64,000 nucleotides of DNA, from NCBI GenBank assembly GCA_023415775.1, contig JAEZJM010000021.1, positions 310,001 through 374,000 on the forward strand, in the 5' to 3' direction. Origin of the DNA: Bacillota bacterium (lineage in GTDB: Bacteria; Bacillota; Negativicutes; Sporomusales; UBA7701). Below are positions 52,750 through 61,561 of the stretch, one piece after another (position 1 is the stretch's first letter; each line of letters opens with the position of its first letter). The notes beneath the pieces are model-generated. The model saw only the letters and a program-made list of their open reading frames with translations. It was not told where the DNA came from and ran no database searches. A program made the position numbers and the translations under genes.

Positions 52750-55700
52750 TTGCATACCTACTGCATCATCCCCGACAAGACCCAAAGCCTCATTGACCTG
52801 CTGCCGGAGCTGGAGCTTACCGCCGCCGAGCGCGAACTGCTGGCCGGCGCGGTCGTCACCAAGGTCCAGGTCGACACCGCAGCCCCCGGCTGGGAGGTTT
52901 ATCTGACCGCCCCTGTGCCGCTGCCGGCCGCTGTGCTGGACCGGGCAGCCGGCCATCTTTGCCAACGCTGCGGCCTGAAGAGCACCACTTTCGTTCTGGC
53001 CGCCACCAAGGATTTTGCGCAATATCTGGCGGAAAACTGGCCGGAATTCGTCGCCGGCGTCGCGGCCGGCAACCCGACCATCCGCCATTTGTTGTCAGGG
53101 GCAAGGTGGCATTTCGACGGGCATACGCTCGCCCTGGAGACGAACGGCGACCTTTCCGGCCAGATTCTCGCCGCCCGCGGCGTCGATAAGGCGATTACCG
53201 CATTTGTCTCTGAAAAGTTTTCCCGGCCATGCGGTGTGGCCTTCCTGACCGTCGCCACCCCCGAACCCGAGCGGTGCGACGACGATATATCCGCTAACGG
53301 CTACTCTGAGCCGGCGGCCGACAAAAACGCCGCTCCGGCCAAGAAGAAGGCGCCCGAAAATCCGCTGCTGTTCGGTCGCGCCATCAAGAGCGACCCTGTG
53401 CCGCTGGCGAGCATCGAGGAGGAGGGGCGCAATATCGTCGTCGCCGGGCAGCTTGTGAAGCACGAGCTGCGGGAGCTGAAATCGGGGCGCACGCTGCTGT
53501 CCTTCGACGTGGCCGACCTCGGTGGCGGGATCAGCGGCAAAGCCTTTTTCGACGACAAGGCCCAAATCGCGAAGTTGGCCGCAGGCCTGGCCGACGGCAT
53601 GCTCGTCAAGGTCAAGGGCACGGTCCAGTACGATAAATACGCCAACGAGCTGGCGATGTTCGCCGACAGCATGTGCCGCCTCGCCAAGCCGGAACGCTCC
53701 GACACCGCCGAGGTGAAACGGGTCGAGCTGCACGCCCACACCCGCATGAGCGCCCTGGACGCCGTCGTGGCGACCAAGGCGCTGATCAAGACGGCCGCCA
53801 AGTGGGGGCACCCCGCGGTGGCGATCACCGACCACGGCGTGGTGCAGGCGTTCCCGGAGGCGGAGGAGGAGGCGGCCAAAGCCGGCATCAAGGTTATCTA
53901 CGGCATGGAAGGCTATCTGTTCGACGACGATATCAACCAGTCCTACCATATCATCATCCTCGCCAGAAACAGCGTCGGCCTTCGCAATCTTTACCGGCTG
54001 GTGTCGCTGTCCCATCTGAAATATCTGCACCGTACGCCCCGCATCCCGCGCGCTATCCTGGCCGAACACCGCGAAGGGCTTGTTTTGGGTTCGGCGTGCG
54101 AAGCAGGGGAGTGCATGCAAGCGCTCATTAATGGCGCGAGCGACGATGAAGTAAGCAAAATCGCTGCTTTCTACGATTATCTCGAAATCCAGCCGGCCGC
54201 GAACAACGAGTTCCTGGTGCGCCAGGGGCGCTTCGCCGACATGGAGGGGCTGCGCGATATCAACCGGCGGGTGTGCGCCCTGGGCGAACGGCTGGGCAAG
54301 CGGGTGGTGGCGACCTGCGACGTCCATTTTCTTCAGCCGGAGGACGAGGTTTACCGGCGCATCCTGATGACCGGCCAGGGGTACGACGATGCCGATAAGC
54401 AACCGCCGCTGTATTTCCGCACGACCGGTGAGATGCTGGCCGAGTTTGCTTACCTTGGGAAGGACAAGGCTTATGAGGTGGTCGTGGAGAACACCCGCCG
54501 CATCAGCGAGGAAATCGAAGCGTTCAAGCCCATCCCCGATGAGCTGTATTCGCCGAAGATTCCCGGCGCCGAGGAGCAGATAAAGTCGATGTCCTACGCC
54601 AAGGCCCGCCTGCTCTATGGCGATACGCTGCCGGAGCTGGTGGCCGACCGTCTTAAGTATGAGCTTGATTCGATCATCAATAACGGCTTCGCGGTGCTGT
54701 ATCTCATCGCCCATAAGCTGGTGAAGAAGTCGCTCGACGACGGCTATCTGGTCGGGTCGCGGGGCTCGGTCGGCTCGTCGTTCGTGGCGACGATGACCGA
54801 CATCACGGAGGTCAATCCCTTGCCGCCTCACTGGCGCTGCCCGGACTGCCGCTGGAGCGAGTTCGTCACCGACGGCTCGTACGGCTGCGGCTTCGATATG
54901 CCCGACCGCGCCTGCCCGGCGTGCGGCGCGGCGGTCGTCAAGGACGGCCACGACATCCCGTTCGCCGTTTTCATGGGTTTCCACGGCGACAAGGTGCCTG
55001 ATATCGATCTCAACTTCTCCGGCGACTACCAGCCGGTGGCCCATAAGTATACCGAGGAGCTGTTCGGCCGCGATAATGTTTTCCGCGCCGGCACGATTGC
55101 GACGATCGCCGATAAGACGGCGTACGGCTTTGTCCGCAATTATTTCGCCGATAAAGGCGTCACCCCCCGCAACGCCCACATCAACCACCTGATAAGCGGC
55201 TGCACGGGGGTGAAGCGGACGACCGGCCAGCACCCCGGAGGTATAATGGTCGTGCCGCGGGACATGGATATCCACCATTTTACGCCGATCCAGTTCCCGG
55301 CCGACGATAAGAATTCGGCCACGATCACGACTCACTTCGACTATCATTCGATATCGAGCCGCCTGGTCAAGCTTGATATCCTCGGCCATGACGATCCAAC
55401 GGTCATCAAGATGCTGGAGGATTTGACCGGCCTCGATCCCAAGGCGATCCCCTTTGACGACAAACCGACACTGAGCCTGTTTTCGTCGACTGACGCCCTC
55501 GACCTCAGCCCCGCGGAACTCGGTTCGACGGTCGGCACGTTCGGCATTCCCGAGTTCGGAACGAAGTTCGTCCGCCAGATGCTGGAGGACACTAAGCCGC
55601 AGAATTTCAGCGAGCTTGTCCGGATAAGCGGCTTTTCCCACGGCACCGACGTGTGGCTGAACAACGCCCAGGACCTGATCAAGAGCGGCACGGCCAAGCT

Positions 55701-56421
55701 GTCGGAAGCGATCTCGGCCCGCGACGATATCATGGTTTACCTCATCCACAAGGGACTCAAGCCGCAGACGGCGTTCAAGGTTATGGAGGATGTCCGCAAG
55801 GGCAAGGGGGTCAAGCCGGACGATGTGGCGGTGATGGGGGAACACGGCGTTCCCGCCTGGTATGTGGAGTCGTGCCAGAAGATCAAGTATATGTTCCCCA
55901 AGGCTCACGCGGTGGCGTATGTGATGATGGCTTTTCGGATCGCTTACTGCAAGATCCACCACCCGTTGGCCTTCTATGCTTCGTATTTCACCGTGCGGGC
56001 GACCGAGTTCGACGCCGATCTGATCGTAAAGGGCGTCCCGGCCCTCCGCCAGAAGCTGGCCGAACTGGAACAGAAGGGCCAGGCCGCCTCGGCGAAGGAG
56101 AAGGGGCTGGCGACGATCATCGAGATGGCTCTGGAGATGTATCAGCGGGGCTATAAGTTCGAACGCGTCGATCTTTATAAGTCGGATGCCACCCGATTCC
56201 TGATCACAGGCGACGGACTGCTGCCGCCGCTGGCGTCGCTGCAGGGGGTGGGGGACAATGCGGCCCGCAATATCGTGGCCGCCCGCGGCAACAAGCCTTT
56301 CACTTCGGCGGAGGATCTGCGCGTGCGCAGCCGGGCGGCCAAGCCGGTGGTCGACACGCTCCGCGACCATGGCGCTCTCGGCGATTTGCCGGAGGACGAC
56401 CAGATCGCCTTGTTCGCATGA
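52750..56421 (+). CDS. polC: DNA polymerase III PolC lacking the exonuclease domain
   Basis: PolC is the replicative polymerase of Bacillota. This one has 1223 residues, against about 1435 in B. subtilis. Visible parts are an N-terminal domain, an OB fold (about 215-310), a PHP domain (ELHAHTRMS, 326-334; TDHG, 360-363; CDVH, 523-526), a zinc finger (C697, C700, C722, C725), the catalytic PDIDLNFSG (D751, D753) and the C-terminal domains. In known PolC a DnaQ-type 3'-5' exonuclease is inserted in the PHP domain. Here GYLFDD (388-393) runs within a few residues into QSYHIIILARNSVGLRNLY (397-415), the sequence that normally follows the exonuclease, and no exonuclease motif (D-x-E-T-T-G or the later ones) is present anywhere. 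The frame is intact. TTG 52750 follows CAGGAGAG. Proofreading must come from elsewhere or from PHP. Confidence 0.95.
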   Translation: MHTYCIIPDKTQSLIDLLPELELTAAERELLAGAVVTKVQVDTAAPGWEVYLTAPVPLPAAVLDRAAGHLCQRCGLKSTTFVLAATKDFAQYLAENWPEFVAGVAAGNPTIRHLLSGARWHFDGHTLALETNGDLSGQILAARGVDKAITAFVSEKFSRPCGVAFLTVATPEPERCDDDISANGYSEPAADKNAAPAKKKAPENPLLFGRAIKSDPVPLASIEEEGRNIVVAGQLVKHELRELKSGRTLLSFDVADLGGGISGKAFFDDKAQIAKLAAGLADGMLVKVKGTVQYDKYANELAMFADSMCRLAKPERSDTAEVKRVELHAHTRMSALDAVVATKALIKTAAKWGHPAVAITDHGVVQAFPEAEEEAAKAGIKVIYGMEGYLFDDDINQSYHIIILARNSVGLRNLYRLVSLSHLKYLHRTPRIPRAILAEHREGLVLGSACEAGECMQALINGASDDEVSKIAAFYDYLEIQPAANNEFLVRQGRFADMEGLRDINRRVCALGERLGKRVVATCDVHFLQPEDEVYRRILMTGQGYDDADKQPPLYFRTTGEMLAEFAYLGKDKAYEVVVENTRRISEEIEAFKPIPDELYSPKIPGAEEQIKSMSYAKARLLYGDTLPELVADRLKYELDSIINNGFAVLYLIAHKLVKKSLDDGYLVGSRGSVGSSFVATMTDITEVNPLPPHWRCPDCRWSEFVTDGSYGCGFDMPDRACPACGAAVVKDGHDIPFAVFMGFHGDKVPDIDLNFSGDYQPVAHKYTEELFGRDNVFRAGTIATIADKTAYGFVRNYFADKGVTPRNAHINHLISGCTGVKRTTGQHPGGIMVVPRDMDIHHFTPIQFPADDKNSATITTHFDYHSISSRLVKLDILGHDDPTVIKMLEDLTGLDPKAIPFDDKPTLSLFSSTDALDLSPAELGSTVGTFGIPEFGTKFVRQMLEDTKPQNFSELVRISGFSHGTDVWLNNAQDLIKSGTAKLSEAISARDDIMVYLIHKGLKPQTAFKVMEDVRKGKGVKPDDVAVMGEHGVPAWYVESCQKIKYMFPKAHAVAYVMMAFRIAYCKIHHPLAFYASYFTVRATEFDADLIVKGVPALRQKLAELEQKGQAASAKEKGLATIIEMALEMYQRGYKFERVDLYKSDATRFLITGDGLLPPLASLQGVGDNAARNIVAARGNKPFTSAEDLRVRSRAAKPVVDTLRDHGALGDLPEDDQIALFA

Positions 56422-56438
56422 TTTATTTGCATAGCGGG

Positions 56439-56467
56439 TTGTAAATTTTACCCTGCGGTGTTATAAT
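56439..56467 (+). promoter_or_regulatory. Sigma-A promoter for rimP-nusA-infB
   Basis: TTGTAA (56439-56444) and a perfect TATAAT (56462-56467) are 17 bases apart, just after the polC stop. The transcript would begin with a structured leader of about 160 bases before rimP. Confidence 0.85.
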
Positions 56468-56496
56468 AATGACGGATATGTAGCAGTGTGCGCAGG

Positions 56497-56520
56497 AGAG
56501 TGGGTTGCAACCCACTCTTT
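56497..56520 (+). promoter_or_regulatory. Leader hairpin of the rimP operon
   Basis: AGAGTGGGT (56497-56505) pairs perfectly with ACCCACTCT (56510-56518) around TGCA, followed by TTTC. Similar short hairpins ahead of rimP are, as I recall, common in Bacillota. Further downstream, AGCCG/CGGCT arms enclose a CTCAT/ATGAG stem at about 56534-56570, so the leader is structured. It may be an attenuator; NusA, encoded here, controls its own operon in other bacteria. Confidence 0.65.
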
Positions 56521-56634
56521 CATCTTATGCCAGCCGGTCGCTCGCTCATCGGTATGAGGGGGAACGGCTCAGGCTAAACTAAGTGGAGGCCGTGTTTGCG
56601 CGGCCGCGATTTCGATAACAGGGGTGGGAAAATA

Positions 56635-57093
56635 ATGGCTGCAAAAGAAGTTGAAGTACTTGTCGAAAAATTGGTGACCGAGATCATCCAGGGGTCGGCC
56701 CTGGAGCTGGTGGATGTGGAGTACGTCAAGGAGCGGGACTGGTATCTGCGCGTCTTTCTTTCCAAGGAAGGCGGCATCGGCTTGGAAGACTGCCAGTGGG
56801 TGAGCGAGCGTCTGGAGAACAGGCTCGACGAGCTCGACCCGATCAAGGATAGCTATTTCCTCGAGGTTTCTTCGCCCGGCCTCGACCGGCCGCTGAAGAA
56901 GGCTAAGGATTTTACCCGCCATCTGGGCGATAAGGTCGAGGTGCATACTTTTGCGCCGATCAACGGCCAGAAGACGCTGGTCGGCACGCTGGTGTCCGCC
57001 GATGACGGCGCCATCGGCCTCGAAGTCAACGGCAGCCCTATGAGCATTCCGCGCGATCAGACCTCGCTGGTGAGGCTGCACGTGGAATTTTGA
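56635..57093 (+). CDS. rimP: Ribosome maturation factor RimP
   Basis: RimP helps assembly of the 30S subunit. The 152 residues show ELVDVEYVKERDWYLRVFLS in the N-terminal domain and FLEVSSPGLDRPLKKAKDF, the family signature, plus a C-terminal SH3-like domain. ATG 56635 follows AGGGGTGGG; an in-frame ATG at 56596 lies before that site and is not used. First gene of the operon. Confidence 0.96.
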   Translation: MAAKEVEVLVEKLVTEIIQGSALELVDVEYVKERDWYLRVFLSKEGGIGLEDCQWVSERLENRLDELDPIKDSYFLEVSSPGLDRPLKKAKDFTRHLGDKVEVHTFAPINGQKTLVGTLVSADDGAIGLEVNGSPMSIPRDQTSLVRLHVEF

Positions 57094-57128
57094 CATAGCG
57101 AAAATTGAATAGGGGGTAGAAAATCAAA

Positions 57129-58172
57129 ATGAATGCAGAGTTCATGCAGGCTTTCGAGCAACTGGGAAGGGAGAAGGGGATCGCGCCGGAGGTTTTGTTC
57201 GACGCTATCGAGGCGGCCCTGATTTCCGCCTACAAGCGCAACTTCAGTTCGGCCCAGAATGTTCGTGTGGCCCTTGACCGCGATACGGGCGAGATCCATG
57301 TGTACGCCCGCAAGGCAGTTGTGGATGAAGTGACCGATCCGCGGCTGGAGATTTCCCTGCCGGAGGCGCGCGAGCTTGATCCGCGCTATGAGCTGGAAGA
57401 TGTCGTCGAGCTTGAGGTCACGCCGAAGAATTTCGGCCGCATCGCCGCCCAGACCGCCAAGCAGGTGGTCGTGCAGCGTATCCGCGAAGCCGAGCGCGGC
57501 ATAATCTATGAGGAGTACTCCAGTCGCGAGAGCGATATCGTCACCGGCATCGTGCAGCGCATCGAGGCAAAAAATGTGTTCGTCGATCTCGGCAAGGCCG
57601 AGGCTATCCTCCAGCCGTCGGAACAGATCCCAGGCGAGGTTTACCGGCACAGCGACCGGCTGAAAACTTATATCATCGAGGTCAAGAAGACGACCAAGGG
57701 CCCGCAGATACTCGTTTCGCGCACTCATCCCGGCCTTTTGAAACGTCTGTTCGAGCTTGAGGTTCCGGAGATCCACGACGGCATCGTCGAGATCAAGTCG
57801 GTGGCCCGCGAACCCGGGCTGCGCTCGAAGATCGCCGTCCATTCCCGCGACGAGAATGTCGATCCGGTCGGTTCCTGCGTCGGCCACAAAGGGATGCGGG
57901 TGCAGACGATCGTTAACGAGCTCAAGGGCGAGAAGATCGATATCGTGAAATGGAACGCCGACCCTGCCAAATATATCGCCAACGCGCTCAGCCCGGCCAA
58001 GGTTATCGCCGTCGATGTCAATGAGACGGAGAAGGCGTCGCGGGTCATCGTGCCTGATTACCAGCTTTCGCTCGCTATCGGCAAGGAAGGCCAGAACGCC
58101 CGCCTGGCCGCGAAACTGACCGGCTGGAAGATCGATATCAAGAGCGAGTCCCAGATCCAGACGCCTGTGTAG
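57129..58172 (+). CDS. nusA: Transcription factor NusA
   Basis: NusA binds RNA polymerase and RNA and affects pausing, termination and antitermination. The 347 residues have the N-terminal polymerase-binding domain (about 1-125), an S1 domain (SDIVTGIVQRIEAKNVFVDL), and two KH domains (DPVGSCVGHKGMRVQTIVNE; LSLAIGKEGQNARLAAKLTG). It lacks the acidic C-terminal repeats of the E. coli protein, as usual in Bacillota. Confidence 0.97.
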   Translation: MNAEFMQAFEQLGREKGIAPEVLFDAIEAALISAYKRNFSSAQNVRVALDRDTGEIHVYARKAVVDEVTDPRLEISLPEARELDPRYELEDVVELEVTPKNFGRIAAQTAKQVVVQRIREAERGIIYEEYSSRESDIVTGIVQRIEAKNVFVDLGKAEAILQPSEQIPGEVYRHSDRLKTYIIEVKKTTKGPQILVSRTHPGLLKRLFELEVPEIHDGIVEIKSVAREPGLRSKIAVHSRDENVDPVGSCVGHKGMRVQTIVNELKGEKIDIVKWNADPAKYIANALSPAKVIAVDVNETEKASRVIVPDYQLSLAIGKEGQNARLAAKLTGWKIDIKSESQIQTPV

Positions 58173-58186
58173 GGGAGGGACGCCCG

Positions 58187-58453
58187 ATGAAGCAGAAGAA
58201 GATTCCGCAGCGGATGTGCGTTGGCTGCCAGAGTATGAAGACGAAGAAGGAACTGCTGCGGGTGGTGCGCACCCCGGAGGGTGAGATCCTGCTCGACAGC
58301 ACCGGCAAGAAAGCCGGCCGCGGCGCTTATGTGTGCCCGAGCGAGGAGTGCCTGGCAAAAGCGGTTAAGGCGAAGCGCCTGGAGAAGGCGCTGGAGCACG
58401 CGATCAGCGAGGATGTTTTCGCGGCGCTGCGGTCCGGGCTGAAGCAGCCATGA
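58187..58453 (+). CDS. rnpM: YlxR-family RNA-binding protein RnpM
   Basis: An 88-residue protein of the YlxR family, recently named RnpM for its modulation of RNase P in B. subtilis. It has the family start PQRMCVGCQSMKTKKELLRV and the GRGAYVCPSEECLAKAVKAK motif. GGGGAGGGACGCCCG precedes the ATG, 14 bases after nusA. The end overlaps the next gene by 4 bases (ATGA). Confidence 0.93.
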   Translation: MKQKKIPQRMCVGCQSMKTKKELLRVVRTPEGEILLDSTGKKAGRGAYVCPSEECLAKAVKAKRLEKALEHAISEDVFAALRSGLKQP

Positions 58454-58755
58454 ACCGCACGCGGCTTATGTCGCTGCTGGGGCTCGCCCAGAAGGCCGGC
58501 AAGATAGCCTCGGGCGAGGTCGCGGTGGAATACGCGGTTCGTTCCGGCAAGGCCAGGCTGGTGCTTGTCGCCGCCGATGCCTCGGAAAACACGAAAAAAA
58601 GTTATCGCGATCTGTCGACGTATTATGAGGTCGCGTGTTATGAAGGACTTTCCAAAGATGAGTTCGGCCACGCCACCGGGAAACCGCCCCGGGCCGCGAT
58701 CGCCGTAACCGACGCCGGCTTCGGCAAGGCCATCGGCGAGACGTTCAAGGTTTGA
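58450..58755 (+). CDS. ylxQ: L7Ae-family RNA-binding protein YlxQ
   Basis: A 101-residue protein of the ribosomal L7Ae/L30e/S12e superfamily (YlxQ, also called RplGA). It has SLLGLAQKAGKIASGEVAVE and ARLVLVAADASENTKKSY, typical for kink-turn RNA binders. The ATG overlaps the rnpM stop. The target RNA is not known; its constant place in nusA-rnpM-ylxQ-infB suggests a translation or RNA-processing role. Confidence 0.92.
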   Translation: MNRTRLMSLLGLAQKAGKIASGEVAVEYAVRSGKARLVLVAADASENTKKSYRDLSTYYEVACYEGLSKDEFGHATGKPPRAAIAVTDAGFGKAIGETFKV

Positions 58756-58789
58756 ACTCACGCAGCGGAAGAATTTTGGGGGTGGATGA

Positions 58790-61543
58790 ATGTCGAAATA
58801 CCGTGTCTATGAATTAGCCAAGGATTATAACACGACGAGCAAGGTCATTATTGACATCCTGGCTCGCAACAACATAACGGTCAAGAATCATATGGCCAGC
58901 CTCGACGATCCGGAGAAGGCGATCATCGATCGTACTTTCGCCCGGAAGACCGGCGTGCCTGAAGAGCCGGCCAAGCCGACACAGGCGCCCGGCAGGCCGC
59001 CGCTGCCTCCGCAAGGCGCGCCTGCGAGACCTCAGCAGCCTCAGCAGCCGCTCCGTCCTGCCGGCCAGGCTCCCGCCCCCGGTGCTCAACGCCCGGGACA
59101 GCCTTTGGCTGTCGGTCCGCAGCGTCCCGGCCAAATGGCCGTAGGTCCCCAGCGCCCCGGCGCTCCCCGTCCGCCGATGGGCGGGCCTCAGCAGCAAGGG
59201 CAGCGTCCGCCGATGGGTGGACAGCCGATGCAGCCGAGGCCGGGCCAGGCTCCGTATCAGCAGGGACAACGCCCGCCGATGGGCGGGCCGCAGCAGCAAG
59301 GGCAGCGTCCACCGATGGGTGGACAGCCGATGCAGCCAAGACCGGGTCAGGCTCCTTATCAGCAGGGACAACGTCCGCCGATGGGCGGGCCGCAGCAGCA
59401 AGGGCAGCGTCCGCCGATGGGCGGACAGCCGATGCAGCCGAGGCCGGGCCAGGCTCCTTATCAGCAGGGACAGCGTCCGCCGATGGGCGGGCCTCAGCAG
59501 CAAGGGCAGCGTCCGCCGATGGGTGCGAGACCCGGCCAACCCTCGCAGGGCGGCAGACCGCCTATGGGCGGGCCGCAGCAGGGCCGTCCGCCGGCAGGCG
59601 CGAGACCCGGCCAACCCCCGCAGGGCGGCAGGTCGGCAGGCGGACCTCCGGGCAGATCTTCGGGTGGACCGCAGCGCGGCCGTAGCGACCAGGGCAGGTC
59701 ATTCGGCAGCAACCGCAACAACAGCGGCAACAGAGGGCCGGCCGGCCGGCATTCTTCCGGCGGTCCGCGTCCGCAAGCCCCCAAGCCCGAACCTATTCGC
59801 CCGAAGAATATCAAGATCGGTCCGTCAATCACCGTTAAAGACCTGGCTACGAAGATGGCCCGGGAAGTCAGCGAAGTCATCAAGAAGCTCATGATGCTCG
59901 GCATCATGGCAACGATAAACCAGGAAATCGATTTCGACACCGCCGTCGTTCTCGGCAGCGAGTTCGGCGTGACTGTAGAAGAACTGCCGCCTGAGGCCGA
60001 CCCGACCGAGATCGCCGCGATCGAGGACGATGCGGCCAGCCTTCAGCCGCGGCCGCCGGTGGTCACCATCATGGGCCACGTTGACCATGGCAAGACGTCG
60101 CTCCTCGACTCGATCCGCCAGACCAACGTCACCGCCCAGGAAGCGGGCGGCATCACCCAGCATATCGGCGCTTACCAGGTTACCCACCAGGGCAAGCGGA
60201 TCGTTTTCCTCGACACGCCCGGCCACGAGGCTTTTACTTCGATGCGCGCCCGCGGCGCCAACGTCACCGATATCGCCATCCTGGTGGTGGCAGCGGACGA
60301 CGGCGTTATGCCGCAGACCATCGAAGCGCTCAACCACGCCAAGGCGGCCAAGGTGCCGGTCATCGTGGCCATCAATAAGATGGACCGCCCCGGCGCCAAC
60401 CCCGACCGCGTCAAGCAGCAGCTGGCCGACCACGGCATTCTTTCCGAAGACTGGGGCGGCGAGGCGATCATGGTGCCTGTTTCCGCGTACACCAAGCAGG
60501 GCATCCCCGAACTGCTGGAGATGATTCTGCTGGTGGCCGAGATGGGCGATCTGAAGGCCAATCCCAACCGGGCTGCCCTCGGCACGATCATCGAGGCCCA
60601 GCTCGACAAGGGCCGCGGCCCCGTCGCCACCGTTCTCGTCCAGAAGGGCACCCTGCATGTCGGCGATTCGATCATCGCCGGGGTGGCTTATGGCAAGGTG
60701 CGGGCGATGATCAACGACCGCGGCGACAAGGTCAAGAAAGCGCTGCCGGCAACGCCGGTGGAGGTGCTCGGCCTGTCCGACGTTCCCCAGGCCGGCGATG
60801 TGTTGTATGTTGTCGACGAGCGCACCGCGAGGGCGGTGGCCGAGAAACGGGTCGCCAAGAAGCGCACCGAGGATCAGGCCCAGTCCTCGAAGGTATCCCT
60901 CGACGACCTCTTCAAGCATATCCAGGAAGGCAGCCTCAAGGATCTGAACATCGTCGTCAAGGCCGATGTCCAGGGTTCGATCGAGGCTCTTCGCCAGGCG
61001 CTCGAAAACCTCAAAAACAAAGAGGTACGGGTCAATATCGTTCATTCCGGCGTCGGCGCGATCAACGAGTCGGACGTCATGCTGGCTTCGACCGCCAACG
61101 CGCTGATAATCGGCTTTAACGTCCGCCCCGACACCAACGCCCGCCAGGCTGCCGAAAAGGAAAAAATCGATATCCGCCTCTACAGAGTCATATACGAGGC
61201 CCTCAATGATGTGGAAGCCGCTATGACCGGCATGCTCGCCCCCGAGTACAAGGAGGTCATCCTCGGCCGCGTCGAGGTACGGCAGCTAATTTCCGTGCCC
61301 AAGGCGGTTGTGGCCGGTTCCTATGTGCTCGAAGGCAAGATCACGAGCTCCTCGCAGGTGCGCATCATCCGTAACGGCATTGTCGTCCACGAGGGCAAGC
61401 TCGAGTCTCTCAGGCGTTTCAAGGATGACGTCAAGGAGGTCGCCACCGGCTACGAGTGCGGCATAACCATCGAGAAGTTCCGCGACATCAAGGAAGGCGA
61501 TATTATCGAGGCGTTCACGATGGAATTAGTGAAACCCAGCTAA
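58790..61543 (+). CDS. infB: Translation initiation factor IF-2
   Basis: IF-2 is the GTPase that brings initiator tRNA to the ribosome. The 917-residue protein has a small N-terminal IF2N domain (YRVYELAKDYNTTSKVIIDI), a very long proline-, glycine- and glutamine-rich linker (about 65-335) with a 34-residue tandem repeat, a second IF2N domain (about 350-400), the GTPase with G1 GHVDHGKT (429-436), DTPGHEAF and NKMDRP, and the C-terminal domains II-IV. GGGGGTGGATGA precedes the ATG. The linker length exceeds that in B. subtilis. Confidence 0.97.
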   Translation: MSKYRVYELAKDYNTTSKVIIDILARNNITVKNHMASLDDPEKAIIDRTFARKTGVPEEPAKPTQAPGRPPLPPQGAPARPQQPQQPLRPAGQAPAPGAQRPGQPLAVGPQRPGQMAVGPQRPGAPRPPMGGPQQQGQRPPMGGQPMQPRPGQAPYQQGQRPPMGGPQQQGQRPPMGGQPMQPRPGQAPYQQGQRPPMGGPQQQGQRPPMGGQPMQPRPGQAPYQQGQRPPMGGPQQQGQRPPMGARPGQPSQGGRPPMGGPQQGRPPAGARPGQPPQGGRSAGGPPGRSSGGPQRGRSDQGRSFGSNRNNSGNRGPAGRHSSGGPRPQAPKPEPIRPKNIKIGPSITVKDLATKMAREVSEVIKKLMMLGIMATINQEIDFDTAVVLGSEFGVTVEELPPEADPTEIAAIEDDAASLQPRPPVVTIMGHVDHGKTSLLDSIRQTNVTAQEAGGITQHIGAYQVTHQGKRIVFLDTPGHEAFTSMRARGANVTDIAILVVAADDGVMPQTIEALNHAKAAKVPVIVAINKMDRPGANPDRVKQQLADHGILSEDWGGEAIMVPVSAYTKQGIPELLEMILLVAEMGDLKANPNRAALGTIIEAQLDKGRGPVATVLVQKGTLHVGDSIIAGVAYGKVRAMINDRGDKVKKALPATPVEVLGLSDVPQAGDVLYVVDERTARAVAEKRVAKKRTEDQAQSSKVSLDDLFKHIQEGSLKDLNIVVKADVQGSIEALRQALENLKNKEVRVNIVHSGVGAINESDVMLASTANALIIGFNVRPDTNARQAAEKEKIDIRLYRVIYEALNDVEAAMTGMLAPEYKEVILGRVEVRQLISVPKAVVAGSYVLEGKITSSSQVRIIRNGIVVHEGKLESLRRFKDDVKEVATGYECGITIEKFRDIKEGDIIEAFTMELVKPS
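59168..59525 (+). repeat. 102-bp tandem repeat in infB (3.5 copies)
   Basis: Three near-identical units start at 59168, 59270 and 59372, and a half unit starts at 59474 and ends at 59525. Each unit encodes 34 residues (two RPPMGG boxes plus QPMQPRPGQAPYQQ). DNA differences between units are few and mostly silent, which points to recent duplication. The frame is kept, so the copy number could vary between strains. Confidence 0.9.
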
Positions 61544-61561
61544 CGAAGCGGGGGATAGGTT

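Noticed and set aside
53095..56370. Antisense open frame of 1091 codons opposite polC
   Set aside because: It mirrors the third-position GC bias of polC, has no ribosome site or known family, and its translation is arginine/histidine-rich as expected for a shadow frame.
59168..59525. Possible CRISPR array or other interspersed repeat
   Set aside because: The units are contiguous, in frame with infB and without variable spacers.
58814..59614. Antisense leucine-rich-looking repeat protein opposite infB
   Set aside because: The repeat comes from the 102-bp tandem repeat read backwards; no start signal and no true LRR pattern.
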